Counted from the first letter of the stretch, positions 1-7,981 are shown. The stretch: 16,130 nucleotides of DNA from Thermoplasmata archaeon (GCA_030040035.1 JASHUJ010000037.1:1-16130); one strand, 5' to 3'. Notes: generated by a model not told the origin, from the letters alone. Program-made: numbers and translations.

Positions 1-1070
1 GGCCAGTGCTTCGCGTACTCCTCCGTGAGGGCAAGCCCCTCCGCAATCCCGAGCGCAGAGAGCTGGGCGAACGGCCCCCACTTACGGCGTAGCCCGACGG
101 TCGCGCCGCGGTCGACCGCCTCCGGGGTGGCGACCCCCTCTTCGACGAGCCGCGTGGCGATCCCGATCGTGAGTCCGAGGAAGCGGCGGCGTACCGCTTC
201 CTTCTTCTCGGGCTCGACCGTAGTGCCTTTCCACGGCCACGGCTGGCCGCTCTGGAACTGCCGCTCGAGGAGCGCGGAGGGCGCGTACGCCGGGCCGAAG
301 GCCCGGTAGAGGGACGACTGCGAGTGGAAGGCGATGGGGATGCCGGTGACGTTCATCAGTTCGAACGGTCCCAGCGTCGCCCCGAACACTTCGCGTCCGA
401 CCTCCTCGATCGTCGCGAGGCTCGCCACCCCCTCTTCGGCGAGCCGGGCCGCTTCGTTCAGGTACGGCACGAAGTAGCGGTTCACGCAGAAGCCCGCCCG
501 GTCCGCCGTCGAGATCGGGATCTTGCGCAGCCGGTAGCAGAACCGCTCCAGCCCGGCGATGGTCGCCGGATCGGTCGAATCGCCGGCGATGACCTCGACG
601 AGTCGGTTGATCGCGGCCGGATAGAAGAAGTGCAGGCCCGCGAATCGCCCCGGTTTCGGGAATCCGCGCGCGAGCGCCGTGACGGAGAGGGACGACGTGT
701 TGGTCGCGACGATCGCGCCCGAGCCGACGAGCGGCGCGAGCTCCTCGAAGAGCGCCCGCTTCACGGTCTCCTCCTCGAAGACCGCCTCGATCACCAGGGC
801 CGCCCCCTCGACCGCTTCCTTGAGATCGGTCCCGTAGGAGATCCGCCCGAGGATCTCGTCGCGCTGCGCGGGCGTGAGCTTCCCGCGCTCGACACCGCCC
901 GCGAGCATCTTCTCCACGAGCGAGCGGCCCCGCGCGATCGCCGCGGCGTCGACGTCGCGGACTCGGACCACGAAGCCCGCCTGGGCGCACGCCTGCGCGA
1001 TCCCGCTGCCCATGTTCCCGCCGCCGAGGACCGCGATCGGGGCGGGCGGATGCATCGACGCGGACGGCAT
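1..1070 (-). CDS. 3-hydroxyacyl-CoA dehydrogenase (3' end outside window)
   Basis: Oxidises 3-hydroxyacyl-CoA to 3-oxoacyl-CoA with NAD+ in beta-oxidation or butyrate-type pathways; cytoplasmic. The 356 visible residues open with a Rossmann dinucleotide site (AVLGGGNMGSGIA, about 13-25). TNTSSLSV lies at 123-130, and GLHFFYPAAINRLVEVI carries the catalytic His147 and Glu159. VNR with Asn197 starts the helical C-terminal domain. The family usually has HFFNP; here Tyr replaces Asn. A second, similar helical segment (RRRFLGLTIGIATRLVEEGV onward) follows, so the helical domain is duplicated and the protein exceeds the usual 280-310 residues of single-domain enzymes. In several archaea this architecture continues into an enoyl-CoA hydratase domain; the window ends too early to tell. 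Start ATG at 1070 was chosen; an in-frame ATG at 1055 is equally possible. Divergent from the acetyltransferase. Family call sure, substrate not. Confidence 0.93.
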   Translation of the reverse strand, partial: MPSASMHPPAPIAVLGGGNMGSGIAQACAQAGFVVRVRDVDAAAIARGRSLVEKMLAGGVERGKLTPAQRDEILGRISYGTDLKEAVEGAALVIEAVFEEETVKRALFEELAPLVGSGAIVATNTSSLSVTALARGFPKPGRFAGLHFFYPAAINRLVEVIAGDSTDPATIAGLERFCYRLRKIPISTADRAGFCVNRYFVPYLNEAARLAEEGVASLATIEEVGREVFGATLGPFELMNVTGIPIAFHSQSSLYRAFGPAYAPSALLERQFQSGQPWPWKGTTVEPEKKEAVRRRFLGLTIGIATRLVEEGVATPEAVDRGATVGLRRKWGPFAQLSALGIAEGLALTEEYAKHW

Positions 1071-1120
1071 GGAACGAGGACCCCGACGGAACGACCCGTC
1101 GAATCGGCGGAGGTCCCGGC

Positions 1121-1135
1121 GACTTTAGAGTTTCC
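1121..1135. promoter_or_regulatory. weak AT-rich box in divergent intergenic region
   Basis: The sequence gactttagagtttcc is the only AT-rich stretch between the dehydrogenase start (1070) and the acetyltransferase start (1198). Read on the minus strand (aaactctaaag) it would place a transcription start about 30 bases ahead of the dehydrogenase. On the plus strand it would give a leader of about 45 bases for the acetyltransferase. It is a poor match to an archaeal TATA box. Confidence 0.25.
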
Positions 1136-1197
1136 GTGCCGCCCCCGACGCGCGGGGGGGCCAGACCTGCCATGTACTCCCGGTCGTCTCCCCGGCC

Positions 1198-2064
1198 GTG
1201 GTCGATGAGCTCGCGGAGCTCGCCACCGAAGCCGCCCTCGAAGGCGAGCGGCAGTTCGTCCTGACCCTGGGCGGCTACGCCCTCGAGATCCCGGGCGCGA
1301 CCCTCGTCACGCACGAGAAGATCCCGGTCCCCCGGTTCAACTTCGTTCAGGAGATGGGGGTCGGACCCGAACGGCAGACCGCGTTCTTCGAGCGGGCGCT
1401 CGACCACTATTTCCAGCGCGCCCTGCGCCCGACGTTCCGGGTGCCACTGCCGGTCCCCGAGCACGTCGATCGGGGGCTCCGGCGTCTCGGCTTTCGCCCC
1501 AGGGCCGAGACGCTCTCGCTCCTCCTCTCGACCGACCGACCCCCCACGAAGTTCGCCCCGGACGTCGAGGTCCGGGTCGCCGAACGGAAGGAGATCGATC
1601 TCGTCGCGTCGTTCTGGTCGACCCCGGAAGAGCGGCCCGAGTTCCGGACCGCCCTCGACATCGCGTGGAGCCACCCGAATCCGCACGAGGCGATGGCGCC
1701 GCTCCTCGCGACCCTGAACGGCGATCCCGTCGCTTCCGCGCTCGTCTACCGGTACCGGACCAGCGCGGGCCTCCACGCCGTCGCGACGCAGCCGTCGGCG
1801 CGAGGCCGCGGGGCCGCCTCGGAACTCGTCGCGTTCGCCCGGGCCCACGATCCCGTCGGTTCGGGGGTCCGATACTCGATCTTCGCCGACTCGCGCCGTC
1901 TCGAGTCCCGGCTCGAGCAGCTCGGGTTCCGACCGGCCCGGGAGTTCCAGGAGTACGACCTGCCGCACGACGCGGCGCTCGCGATCCCCGCCCCGGGCCC
2001 GGCGGGGCCGCCGCAGTGGCGTCCCCCGCGCAGGTCGGCGCGCGGAAATTCGAGCCCGAGCTAG
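1198..2064 (+). CDS. two-domain GNAT-family N-acetyltransferase
   Basis: Probable acetyl-CoA-dependent N-acetyltransferase of unknown substrate, 288 residues. The C-terminal half (about 123-255) holds the acetyl-CoA binding motif A: strand GLHAVATQPSARGRGAASEL at 191-210, with the Q-x3-R-G-R-G-A pyrophosphate loop, then helix, then YSIFADS and a final LGFRPAREFQEYDL typical of the GNAT end. The N-terminal half (about 20-115) has the pattern of a degenerate second GNAT-like domain (FNFVQEMGV, a long helix, then LRRLGFRPRAETLSLLL) with no binding loop. Such tandem folds are known in this superfamily. The start is GTG at 1198; the nearby ATG at 1172 is in another frame. The last 25 residues are Pro/Arg/Gly-rich. 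Its stop overlaps that of PEP synthase on the other strand. The family is clear, the substrate cannot be assigned. Confidence 0.85.
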   Translation: MVDELAELATEAALEGERQFVLTLGGYALEIPGATLVTHEKIPVPRFNFVQEMGVGPERQTAFFERALDHYFQRALRPTFRVPLPVPEHVDRGLRRLGFRPRAETLSLLLSTDRPPTKFAPDVEVRVAERKEIDLVASFWSTPEERPEFRTALDIAWSHPNPHEAMAPLLATLNGDPVASALVYRYRTSAGLHAVATQPSARGRGAASELVAFARAHDPVGSGVRYSIFADSRRLESRLEQLGFRPAREFQEYDLPHDAALAIPAPGPAGPPQWRPPRRSARGNSSPS

Positions 2065-4418
2065 GTCGAGGTCCGCTGGCGGACCCCGGCGAGCTTCATG
2101 CGCTGCTCGAGCGAGGCGATCGTCCGGATCGTGGAGAGGACCGTGTCGGCGTTGAGGGAGATCGAGTCGATCCCCTCCCGTACGAGGAACTCCGCGAACT
2201 CGGGGTAGACGCTCGGGCCCTGCCCGCAGATGCCCACCGTCCGGCCCTCGGCGTGCGCGCCCTCGATGAGGAGCGAGATCGCCCGTTGGACGGCCGGATC
2301 CCGTTCGTCGAAATAGCCCATCCGTCCGAGCGTCTCCGAGTCCCGGTCGGCGCCCAGGACGAGCTGGGTGAGGTCGTTGGAGCCGATCGAGAATCCGTCG
2401 CAGTGCTGGGAGAAATCCCGCGCGAGCAGGACCGTCGACGGCACCTCGGCCATGAGGTAGAGCTGGAAGTCGCGCGAGCGCTTCAGGCCCTGGGCCTTCA
2501 TCATCTCCGCAATCTCCTCGAGTTCCCAGGTGTTCCGGACGAACGGCAGCATCACCATCGCGTTCTTCATCCCCATCTCGGTGCGCACGCGGTGGATCGC
2601 CTCGAGTTCGCAGAGGAACGCGGGCTTGAACACGGGCGAGATGTAGCGGGAGCAGCCGCGCCAGCCGATCATCGGGTTCTCCTCCGTCGGCTCGAACTCC
2701 TCCCCGCCCGGCATGCCCCGGTATTCGTTCGTCTTGAAGTCCGAGGTCCGGATGATCACGGGCCGGGGGTGGAACGCCTGGCAGACCTTGCCGATCCCCT
2801 CGGCGAGCCGGCGGACGAGCTCGTCCTTCTTGCCGCGCTTCAGCAGGGCGAGAGGGTGGTCCCGGACGTGCGCGGTGAAGATGAACTCGATCCGGAGCAG
2901 CCCGACGCCCCCGACCGGGAGGCGCGCGTACTCCTCCGCCTTCTCCGGGACGCCGACATTGACGTAGATCTTCGTCGCGGTCACCGGGACGCCCTCGTGG
3001 TGCGCGCCGCCGGAAGCGATCGCTCCGACGGGGGCGGCGGCCGTTCCGGCCCCGGTCGCCGGACCCCGCGGCAGGAAGCCCTTGTAGACGACCCCCGTCT
3101 TCCCGTCGACGGTGACCTCAAGGCCATCCTTCAGGACGGTCGTCGCCTCGCGCGTGCCGACCACGCACGGGACGCCGAGCTCGCGCGAGACGATCGCGGC
3201 GTGACAGGTCATCCCGCCCTCGTCGGTGACGATCGCCGCGGCCTGGGACATCGCCGGAACCATGTCCGGGGTCGTCATCGCGGTGACGAGCACCTCGCCC
3301 GGCTTCAGCTTCTCCATCTCCGCCGCGCCCCGCAGGATCCGCACGCTGCCCATCGCTACGCCGGGGCTGGCCCCGAAGCCTCGGAGGACGGGCGCCTCTC
3401 CTTCCTTGACGGTGCCGGCGGCTCCTTCCGCCCGCTCCCCCCCGGTGGCCGCGGCGGTCGAGGTCGGGATCGTCGTCACGGGCCGGGCCTGAACGACGAA
3501 GAGCGATTCCTTGTCGCCGCACCACTCGATGTCCATCGGCCGACGATAGTGCGACTCGATGACGCGCGCCAGGGAGACGAGGCGCTGGAGGCGCTGGTCG
3601 GGCAGCTTCTGGGCTTTGCGCTGGGCGGCCGGTACCTCCTCACGGACATTGCCTCCCTGGGGACCTCGGACGAGCTGGATCTTCTGTTCGGATATCTGCT
3701 TGTGGACGAGCTTCAGGCTGGCGCCGTCGACGACGTAGTGGTCCGGAGTGACCTCCCCGCCCACCACTGCTTCGCCGAGGCCGAACGCGGCTTCGACGAT
3801 CATGTGATTCTCGCCGGTGTTGGGGTCCTTCGTGAAGAGGATCCCGCTGACGGTCGCGTCGACCATCTGCTGGACGAGCACCGCGAGCCGCACGGTCGCG
3901 TGGTCGAAGCCCTTGCGTTGGCGGTAGACGAGGACGCGCGGCGTGAACAGCGAGCCCCAGCACTTCCGGACGGAGGTGAGGATGTTCTCGATCCCCGCGA
4001 CATTGAGATACGTGTCCTGGAGGCCCGCGAACGAGGCGCCCTCGAGGTCCTCGGCGGTCGCGCTCGAGCGGACCGCGGAGAAGCGGACCGCGTGCTTCTT
4101 CACGAACGCCTCGTACGCTGCGACGATCTCGGCCTTCAGCTCCGGAGGGAAATCGGTCGTTTCGAACGCGCTCCGCAGCCGCTGCGACGCCGCCTCCACG
4201 GTCGCGGGCTGATCGGTCTGGATCGTGCCGAGCGCTTCGGGGACCGTCCGATGGAGATCGGTCGCGTCGAGGAACGCCTGATAGGCTTCGGTCGTGATCA
4301 CGAATCCGGGCGGGACCGGGAGCCCCTGACGGACGAGCTCCCCGAGCTTCCCGGCCTTCCCCCCGACGGTCTCGAGGTCCGACTCGGAGACCTCGGCGAG
4401 GTCGACGATGCGCGCCAC
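2061..4418 (-). CDS. ppsA: phosphoenolpyruvate synthase (pyruvate, water dikinase)
   Basis: Converts pyruvate, ATP and water to phosphoenolpyruvate, AMP and phosphate, the first committed step of gluconeogenesis from pyruvate; cytoplasmic. The 785 residues match the family length. The N-terminal ATP-grasp domain begins VGGKAGKLGEL (18-28) with PVPPGFVIT and includes FSAVRSSATAEDLEGASFAG near 113-132. The mobile phosphohistidine domain has DEGGMTCHAAIVSRELGVP with His406 as the phosphorylated residue. The C-terminal TIM-barrel PEP-binding domain has GSNDLTQLVLGADRDS and the catalytic-Cys motif GICGQGPSVYPEFAEFL. The start is GTG at 4418, ten bases after the stop of the methyltransferase gene and preceded by a G-rich AGGGGGTT. 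It is the third gene of a minus-strand cluster with phosphoglycerate mutase. In vivo direction (PEP formation versus breakdown) cannot be read from sequence. Confidence 0.97.
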   Translation of the reverse strand: MARIVDLAEVSESDLETVGGKAGKLGELVRQGLPVPPGFVITTEAYQAFLDATDLHRTVPEALGTIQTDQPATVEAASQRLRSAFETTDFPPELKAEIVAAYEAFVKKHAVRFSAVRSSATAEDLEGASFAGLQDTYLNVAGIENILTSVRKCWGSLFTPRVLVYRQRKGFDHATVRLAVLVQQMVDATVSGILFTKDPNTGENHMIVEAAFGLGEAVVGGEVTPDHYVVDGASLKLVHKQISEQKIQLVRGPQGGNVREEVPAAQRKAQKLPDQRLQRLVSLARVIESHYRRPMDIEWCGDKESLFVVQARPVTTIPTSTAAATGGERAEGAAGTVKEGEAPVLRGFGASPGVAMGSVRILRGAAEMEKLKPGEVLVTAMTTPDMVPAMSQAAAIVTDEGGMTCHAAIVSRELGVPCVVGTREATTVLKDGLEVTVDGKTGVVYKGFLPRGPATGAGTAAAPVGAIASGGAHHEGVPVTATKIYVNVGVPEKAEEYARLPVGGVGLLRIEFIFTAHVRDHPLALLKRGKKDELVRRLAEGIGKVCQAFHPRPVIIRTSDFKTNEYRGMPGGEEFEPTEENPMIGWRGCSRYISPVFKPAFLCELEAIHRVRTEMGMKNAMVMLPFVRNTWELEEIAEMMKAQGLKRSRDFQLYLMAEVPSTVLLARDFSQHCDGFSIGSNDLTQLVLGADRDSETLGRMGYFDERDPAVQRAISLLIEGAHAEGRTVGICGQGPSVYPEFAEFLVREGIDSISLNADTVLSTIRTIASLEQRMKLAGVRQRTST

Positions 4419-4428
4419 GACGAACCCC

Positions 4429-5448
4429 CTAGCCGTCGCGCCGTTCGAACTCGAACGCGACGAGATCGGCGGTGGGAGCGTACGGGTGGACGACGTGCCG
4501 GTCGACCGCCCTCCAACTGCCTTCGCCGAGCGTGTCCATGATCGTCTCCGCTCTCCGGTCGAACTCCGAGCGGGGCGCGATCTCGTAGTAGTGGAGATGC
4601 CCCCGCGGCGCCACCAGCCGTGCCACCGAGGATGCGTACTTAATCCCTTCGAGAGGGAGATTCAAGATCGCACGGTCCGCCGATCCCGGTGGCGGGCGGA
4701 ACTCCTCGAGCGCGCCCTCGACGGGTTCGACCCGTTCTCGGAACGGGTAGCGCTTCAGGGTCGCGCGGAGGAGCTCGATGGCGGCCGGATTCGAATCAAC
4801 GGCCACGACCCGCGTCGCCCGGCCGTCGCGCGCGATCGTCACCGCGAACGGGCCCACGCCGCAGCACAGGTCGTACACGACCTCCGCGCGCCCCACCTCC
4901 TCGGCGACGCGGGCGTGCTCGCGCGCAAGGCGCGGGGAGAAGTAGGCCCGCTCCACGTCCACTTCTAGTTCGAGGCCGTTCTCGCGGTGACGGGTCCTCC
5001 AGCCTCCGGACCCCGCGATCCGTTCGATCTGCCGACGTCGCTCGGCGCCGTGAACGCCCCGGTCCCGCCCGACGATCCGGGCCGAGGGCACGAAGTCCAA
5101 GAGCGCTTCCCCGATCTCGCGCTGCCTCGGTTCGAACTCGTCGGGGAGCCGGATCAGGACGATGTCGCCCACGACGTCGAAGGACCGGGGTAGGCGCTCT
5201 CGCCACGTTCGATCGCCCTCGATCCGATCCCGGTAGTCGCTCGGCGCGGCCGATGGGACCACTTCGAAGTCCCTTTGAACGAGCTCCCCCGGGAGCGCCC
5301 GATCCGCGGGGATCAGCCGGATCGGCAGGACCAGGAACTCCCCTTCCCGGAGAATGCCGAGGTCGGCGCGGAGGAGCTCTGCCTCCACCAGCGCCCGGCG
5401 CACGGTCTCCCCATCCTCCCGGGCGACGCGAAGGCCGTTCGATTGCAT
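4429..5448 (-). CDS. Trm5/TYW2-family tRNA (guanine-37) methyltransferase
   Basis: Class I SAM-dependent methyltransferase of the archaeal/eukaryotic Trm5 group, which makes m1G37 next to the anticodon and prevents frameshifting; TYW2 relatives transfer an aminocarboxypropyl group instead. 339 residues from ATG 5448. The N-terminal small domain (LRVAREDGETVRRALVEAEL, 6-25) and LGILREGEFLVLPIR match the Trm5 D1 region. YFSPRLAREHARVAEEV (169-185) precedes SAM motif I YDLCCGVGPF (192-201). VVAVDSNPAAIELL is motif II. NLP at 263-265 is the Trm5 N-x-P motif, which favours Trm5 over TYW2. An upstream in-frame ATG at 5553 would bury the end of the mutase gene and add an unlike Cys/Pro/Arg-rich segment, so 5448 is preferred; it leaves 7 bases after the mutase stop. 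Cotranscription with pps is likely from the 10-base gap. Confidence 0.88.
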   Translation of the reverse strand: MQSNGLRVAREDGETVRRALVEAELLRADLGILREGEFLVLPIRLIPADRALPGELVQRDFEVVPSAAPSDYRDRIEGDRTWRERLPRSFDVVGDIVLIRLPDEFEPRQREIGEALLDFVPSARIVGRDRGVHGAERRRQIERIAGSGGWRTRHRENGLELEVDVERAYFSPRLAREHARVAEEVGRAEVVYDLCCGVGPFAVTIARDGRATRVVAVDSNPAAIELLRATLKRYPFRERVEPVEGALEEFRPPPGSADRAILNLPLEGIKYASSVARLVAPRGHLHYYEIAPRSEFDRRAETIMDTLGEGSWRAVDRHVVHPYAPTADLVAFEFERRDG

Positions 5449-5455
5449 GGGAGCC

Positions 5456-6781
5456 CTACGGCACGGACGGCCGGAGCAGCATCGACAGTACGTCCCGTCC
5501 CCGATGCAGCCCAAGGGCTCCCCCCGCGGCTGCGGACTCCCCGAACTTGGCACCGGCGGCCCCCGGCGCGGGCAGCACGCCCGCGCCGACCAGAACGAAC
5601 GGCACCGGATCGTCGGTGTGGCCCTTCGCCGCGCAGGGAGTCGCGTGATCGGCCGTGACCCCGATCCGGATACTCTGCAGGTCGAGGCCTTGCAGGAACG
5701 GCCCGAAGAACGAACGGTCGATCGCTTCGACGATCTCCTGCTTCAGGCGTGCGTCCCCGTCGTGCCCGGGCTCGTCCGGGCCCTTCAGGTGGACGTACAC
5801 GAAGGGGTATCGATCGACGAGCTCCCGGGCGACCCGGGCCCGCTCCACGTAGCCGGCCCCCCGGTCGCCCGCCATCGGGCCCACGTACCGGTCCTCGAGG
5901 CCGAGCACTCGCGCGATCCCCCGCTCGACCGGCATTTCCGTCAGGGCCGCCCCGGCGACTCCGCTGTGCCGAGCGAACGGCTCGAGGGGACGGGCGGGGA
6001 GGGACCCGGCGTTTCGGACGAGAAGACCGTTCGCGATCTTCTTGCCGGCCATCGCCCGCCGTGCGTTGACGGGCTCTCCGGCCAGCACCCCCGCCGCTCG
6101 CTCCAGGAATTCGTTCACCCCATCGGCGGTGCGTTGCGCTTCGGGCGTCGTATCGAGCGGCTTGACGCGCTGGAGGGCCGGGCGCTCGGGTCGACGGGCC
6201 TGACCCATGCCTCCGACCTTCTCGTAGAACGGGTCCGCGTTCGAGATGTTCGGCGAGAGGGGTCCGCCCCGGACCGGATGGAGCCAGAGGACCCCACGAT
6301 GGCCGACGGTCGCGCGGACCTCGGCCCGTATGTCGCGGTCGGCCAGCAGGTCGGCGGCCGTGATCGACCGGGCCAGCTGGGACGACTCGGTCGTCGAGAG
6401 CGACCGGCCGACCCGGGAATCCACGACCTCGCCGTCCCCGCCGATGGTGGCGAAATTGAGGCGGAGCGCGACGTCACCGGGCGCGAGGGGGATCTCGACC
6501 CCGATCGCCTCGAGGACGCCGCGGCCGGGGGAGTCCTGGACGGGGTCGTACCCGAGTAACGCGAACACGCCGGCGTCCGACTCCGGCGCGACGCCCGGCG
6601 CGACCACGACCACGGACCCGATCGTGCCCCGGGCGATCAGGGCATCGAGGTGCGGGGTCGCCGCGACCTCGACCGGGCTCCGGTCCCCGAGGTCCGCCTG
6701 GGGTCGGTCCCCGACGCCGTCGAGGACGACGAGGATCGCCCGGGAGGGAGGACGACCCGGCGCCGCGGTGGTCTCGGCCAT
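5456..6781 (-). CDS. apgM: cofactor-independent phosphoglycerate mutase, archaeal type
   Basis: Interconverts 3- and 2-phosphoglycerate without 2,3-bisphosphoglycerate, using a metal-bound phosphoserine; alkaline phosphatase superfamily; cytoplasmic glycolysis/gluconeogenesis. 441 residues, near the usual 400-430. The N-terminal metal site is VVLDGVGDRP with Asp21, followed by TPHLDALIARG. The nucleophile motif is ESDAG with Ser68, then FALLGYDP. GRGVLEAIG, LRLNFATI and HRGVLWL follow in family order. The late metal ligands are in HLKGPDEPGHDGD and TADHATPCAAKGHTDDPVPF. The ATG at 6781 is the only reasonable start. First gene of the mutase > Trm5-like > PEP synthase cluster. No convincing promoter lies 20-40 bases upstream on this strand: the only AT-rich element, TTATTAAC on the minus strand, sits just 4-12 bases before the ATG and probably serves the divergent gene. 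Confidence 0.94.
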   Translation of the reverse strand: MAETTAAPGRPPSRAILVVLDGVGDRPQADLGDRSPVEVAATPHLDALIARGTIGSVVVVAPGVAPESDAGVFALLGYDPVQDSPGRGVLEAIGVEIPLAPGDVALRLNFATIGGDGEVVDSRVGRSLSTTESSQLARSITAADLLADRDIRAEVRATVGHRGVLWLHPVRGGPLSPNISNADPFYEKVGGMGQARRPERPALQRVKPLDTTPEAQRTADGVNEFLERAAGVLAGEPVNARRAMAGKKIANGLLVRNAGSLPARPLEPFARHSGVAGAALTEMPVERGIARVLGLEDRYVGPMAGDRGAGYVERARVARELVDRYPFVYVHLKGPDEPGHDGDARLKQEIVEAIDRSFFGPFLQGLDLQSIRIGVTADHATPCAAKGHTDDPVPFVLVGAGVLPAPGAAGAKFGESAAAGGALGLHRGRDVLSMLLRPSVP

Positions 6782-6790
6782 TAGTTAATA
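6781..6790 (+). promoter_or_regulatory. TATA-like box of the membrane zinc-ribbon gene
   Basis: TTAGTTAATA is an isolated AT-rich decamer in GC-rich DNA, 28-37 bases ahead of the GTG at 6818. That is the expected distance for an archaeal TATA box of a leaderless or near-leaderless transcript. Its first base is also the first base of the mutase ATG on the other strand. Confidence 0.6.
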
Positions 6791-6792
6791 AG

Positions 6793-6811
6793 GAGAGGTG
6801 GAACTCCTCTC
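6793..6811. promoter_or_regulatory. inverted repeat between TATA box and start, possible operator
   Basis: GAGAGG (6793-6798), a seven-base spacer, then CCTCTC (6806-6811) form a perfect six-base inverted repeat exactly between the TATA-like box and the GTG start. A bound protein here would block the start of transcription. AGGAG/CTCCT, shifted by two bases, pairs as well. The match is short and may be chance. Confidence 0.25.
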
Positions 6812-6817
6812 GACTCC

Positions 6818-7981
6818 GTGCAGCAGCAGTCGCAGCCGGCGCCGCGGGGGTTTCGGCGTTTTCTGACGACGCCCGTCGGAAAGACGCTGCTCATCGCCTT
6901 CACGATCTTCATCGTTTTCGCCAGCTTCGTGTATGGGGGCTCCGACGGGGTCCTGCTCGCCATCCCGGCCTTTCTTATTTTCGGTCTCGCCGCCCCGATC
7001 TGGGCCGGCCTGAAGCGTCCTCGGTTCCTCGCGCTGTCGGGACTCGTGGTCATCCTGCTCGTCGCGCCGATCTCCTCTGTCGTCATCACCCAGACGATCT
7101 ACACGCCGTACGCCCCCATCTCCTCGTGCTCTTCCTCGAACTCGGCCGCGCTCTGCTCGGGTTACCCCGGGGCGAACCCGGTGCTCGTGAACGCGAGCGT
7201 GAACCCGTACGCGGGAGGGACCTCGACCAACTTCACGTGGACCGTCAACGTCTATCCCGGCCACCTGCCACCCGGGAACGAGACGGTCGCCAACGTCTCG
7301 CTGTACATCAGCACCTGTCCCGGCGCGACCAGCGGGACGAGTCCTCCGCCATGGTGTTCGGCGGGGTACCCCTTTACCGAGCAGACCGAGACCCTGAACG
7401 TCAGCAACCACTCGGGCGAGCCGGCCTACGTTTCGGTCCAGTTCCACGTCGCGATCGGCTCGAACGCGATCTGGGACTGGCAGATGGGCGTCTATACGGT
7501 CAACAACTCCTCGGGGAAGTCGTACTTCCAGACCCTCGTCGGCGACCCGACCTACAACGGCATCGAGGGGCCCGTGGTCGGCGATTTCGGGGTGACGTAC
7601 TCCTCGATCATCGGAGGGATCTACTTCGACGTCTTCCTGTTCCTCGGCGCACCGTTCTACCTGGTCCTCCTGGTCTACGTCCTGTTCAAGGGCCGCGAAC
7701 GGCGTCGCCAGGAGGCGCAGCGACGGGCCGCGGGACCGGTGCCTCCCTCGGGCGGCAGCTCGGGCGGCGGGGACGGCCCCCCCGGCCCCCCGGGCCGGAC
7801 GAACGCGGCCGCGGTCCCCGGAGGCCCGGCTCCCGCGTCTCCGGTGGCTTCGGAGCGCGCGTGTCCAAACTGCAACGCGGTGGTCTACGCCAACGAGACG
7901 AAGTGCTGGAAGTGCGGTGCAACGTTGCCGGCGACCAGCTCCGGCGCTTCCCCGCCGCTGCCTTCGGGCCCGTCACCCTGA
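6818..7981 (+). CDS. multi-pass membrane protein with sequon-rich outer domain and C-terminal zinc ribbon
   Basis: Not recognised as a named family; 387 residues. Three hydrophobic helices lie at about 23-41, 45-64 and 70-92. An extracytoplasmic domain of about 165 residues (95-260) follows with seven N-x-S/T sequons (N125, N138, N154, N159, N194, N197, N230) and Cys104, 113, 167 and 180. A fourth helix spans about 265-290 (YFDVFLFLGAPFYLVLLVYV). Next comes an Arg-rich stop-transfer KGRERRRQEAQRR and a Gly/Pro-rich linker. The end is a cytoplasmic zinc ribbon with C349-x2-C352-x10-C363-x2-C366 (CPNCNAVVYANETKCWKCG). The topology follows the positive-inside rule. Archaea glycosylate such sequons on surface proteins, which supports the outside location. 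The GTG start fits a leaderless promoter. It converges on two pilin-like genes; a shared role at the surface is a guess. Confidence 0.8.
   Translation: MQQQSQPAPRGFRRFLTTPVGKTLLIAFTIFIVFASFVYGGSDGVLLAIPAFLIFGLAAPIWAGLKRPRFLALSGLVVILLVAPISSVVITQTIYTPYAPISSCSSSNSAALCSGYPGANPVLVNASVNPYAGGTSTNFTWTVNVYPGHLPPGNETVANVSLYISTCPGATSGTSPPPWCSAGYPFTEQTETLNVSNHSGEPAYVSVQFHVAIGSNAIWDWQMGVYTVNNSSGKSYFQTLVGDPTYNGIEGPVVGDFGVTYSSIIGGIYFDVFLFLGAPFYLVLLVYVLFKGRERRRQEAQRRAAGPVPPSGGSSGGGDGPPGPPGRTNAAAVPGGPAPASPVASERACPNCNAVVYANETKCWKCGATLPATSSGASPPLPSGPSP

Noticed and set aside
82..1968. A 628-codon open frame on the minus strand spanning the dehydrogenase and the acetyltransferase.
   Set aside because: It covers two better-supported genes in other frames and has Arg/Gly/Asp-rich composition with no recognisable fold.
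1665..4541. A 958-codon open frame on the plus strand.
   Set aside because: It lies antisense to PEP synthase, has Arg/Pro/Asp/Gly-biased low-information sequence and no domain. Such frames arise from GC-rich codon use on the opposite strand.
5449..5553. N-terminal extension of the Trm5-like gene from ATG 5553.
   Set aside because: It would overlap the end of the mutase gene, and the added Cys/Arg/Pro residues do not resemble Trm5 N-termini; ATG 5448 fits the operon spacing.
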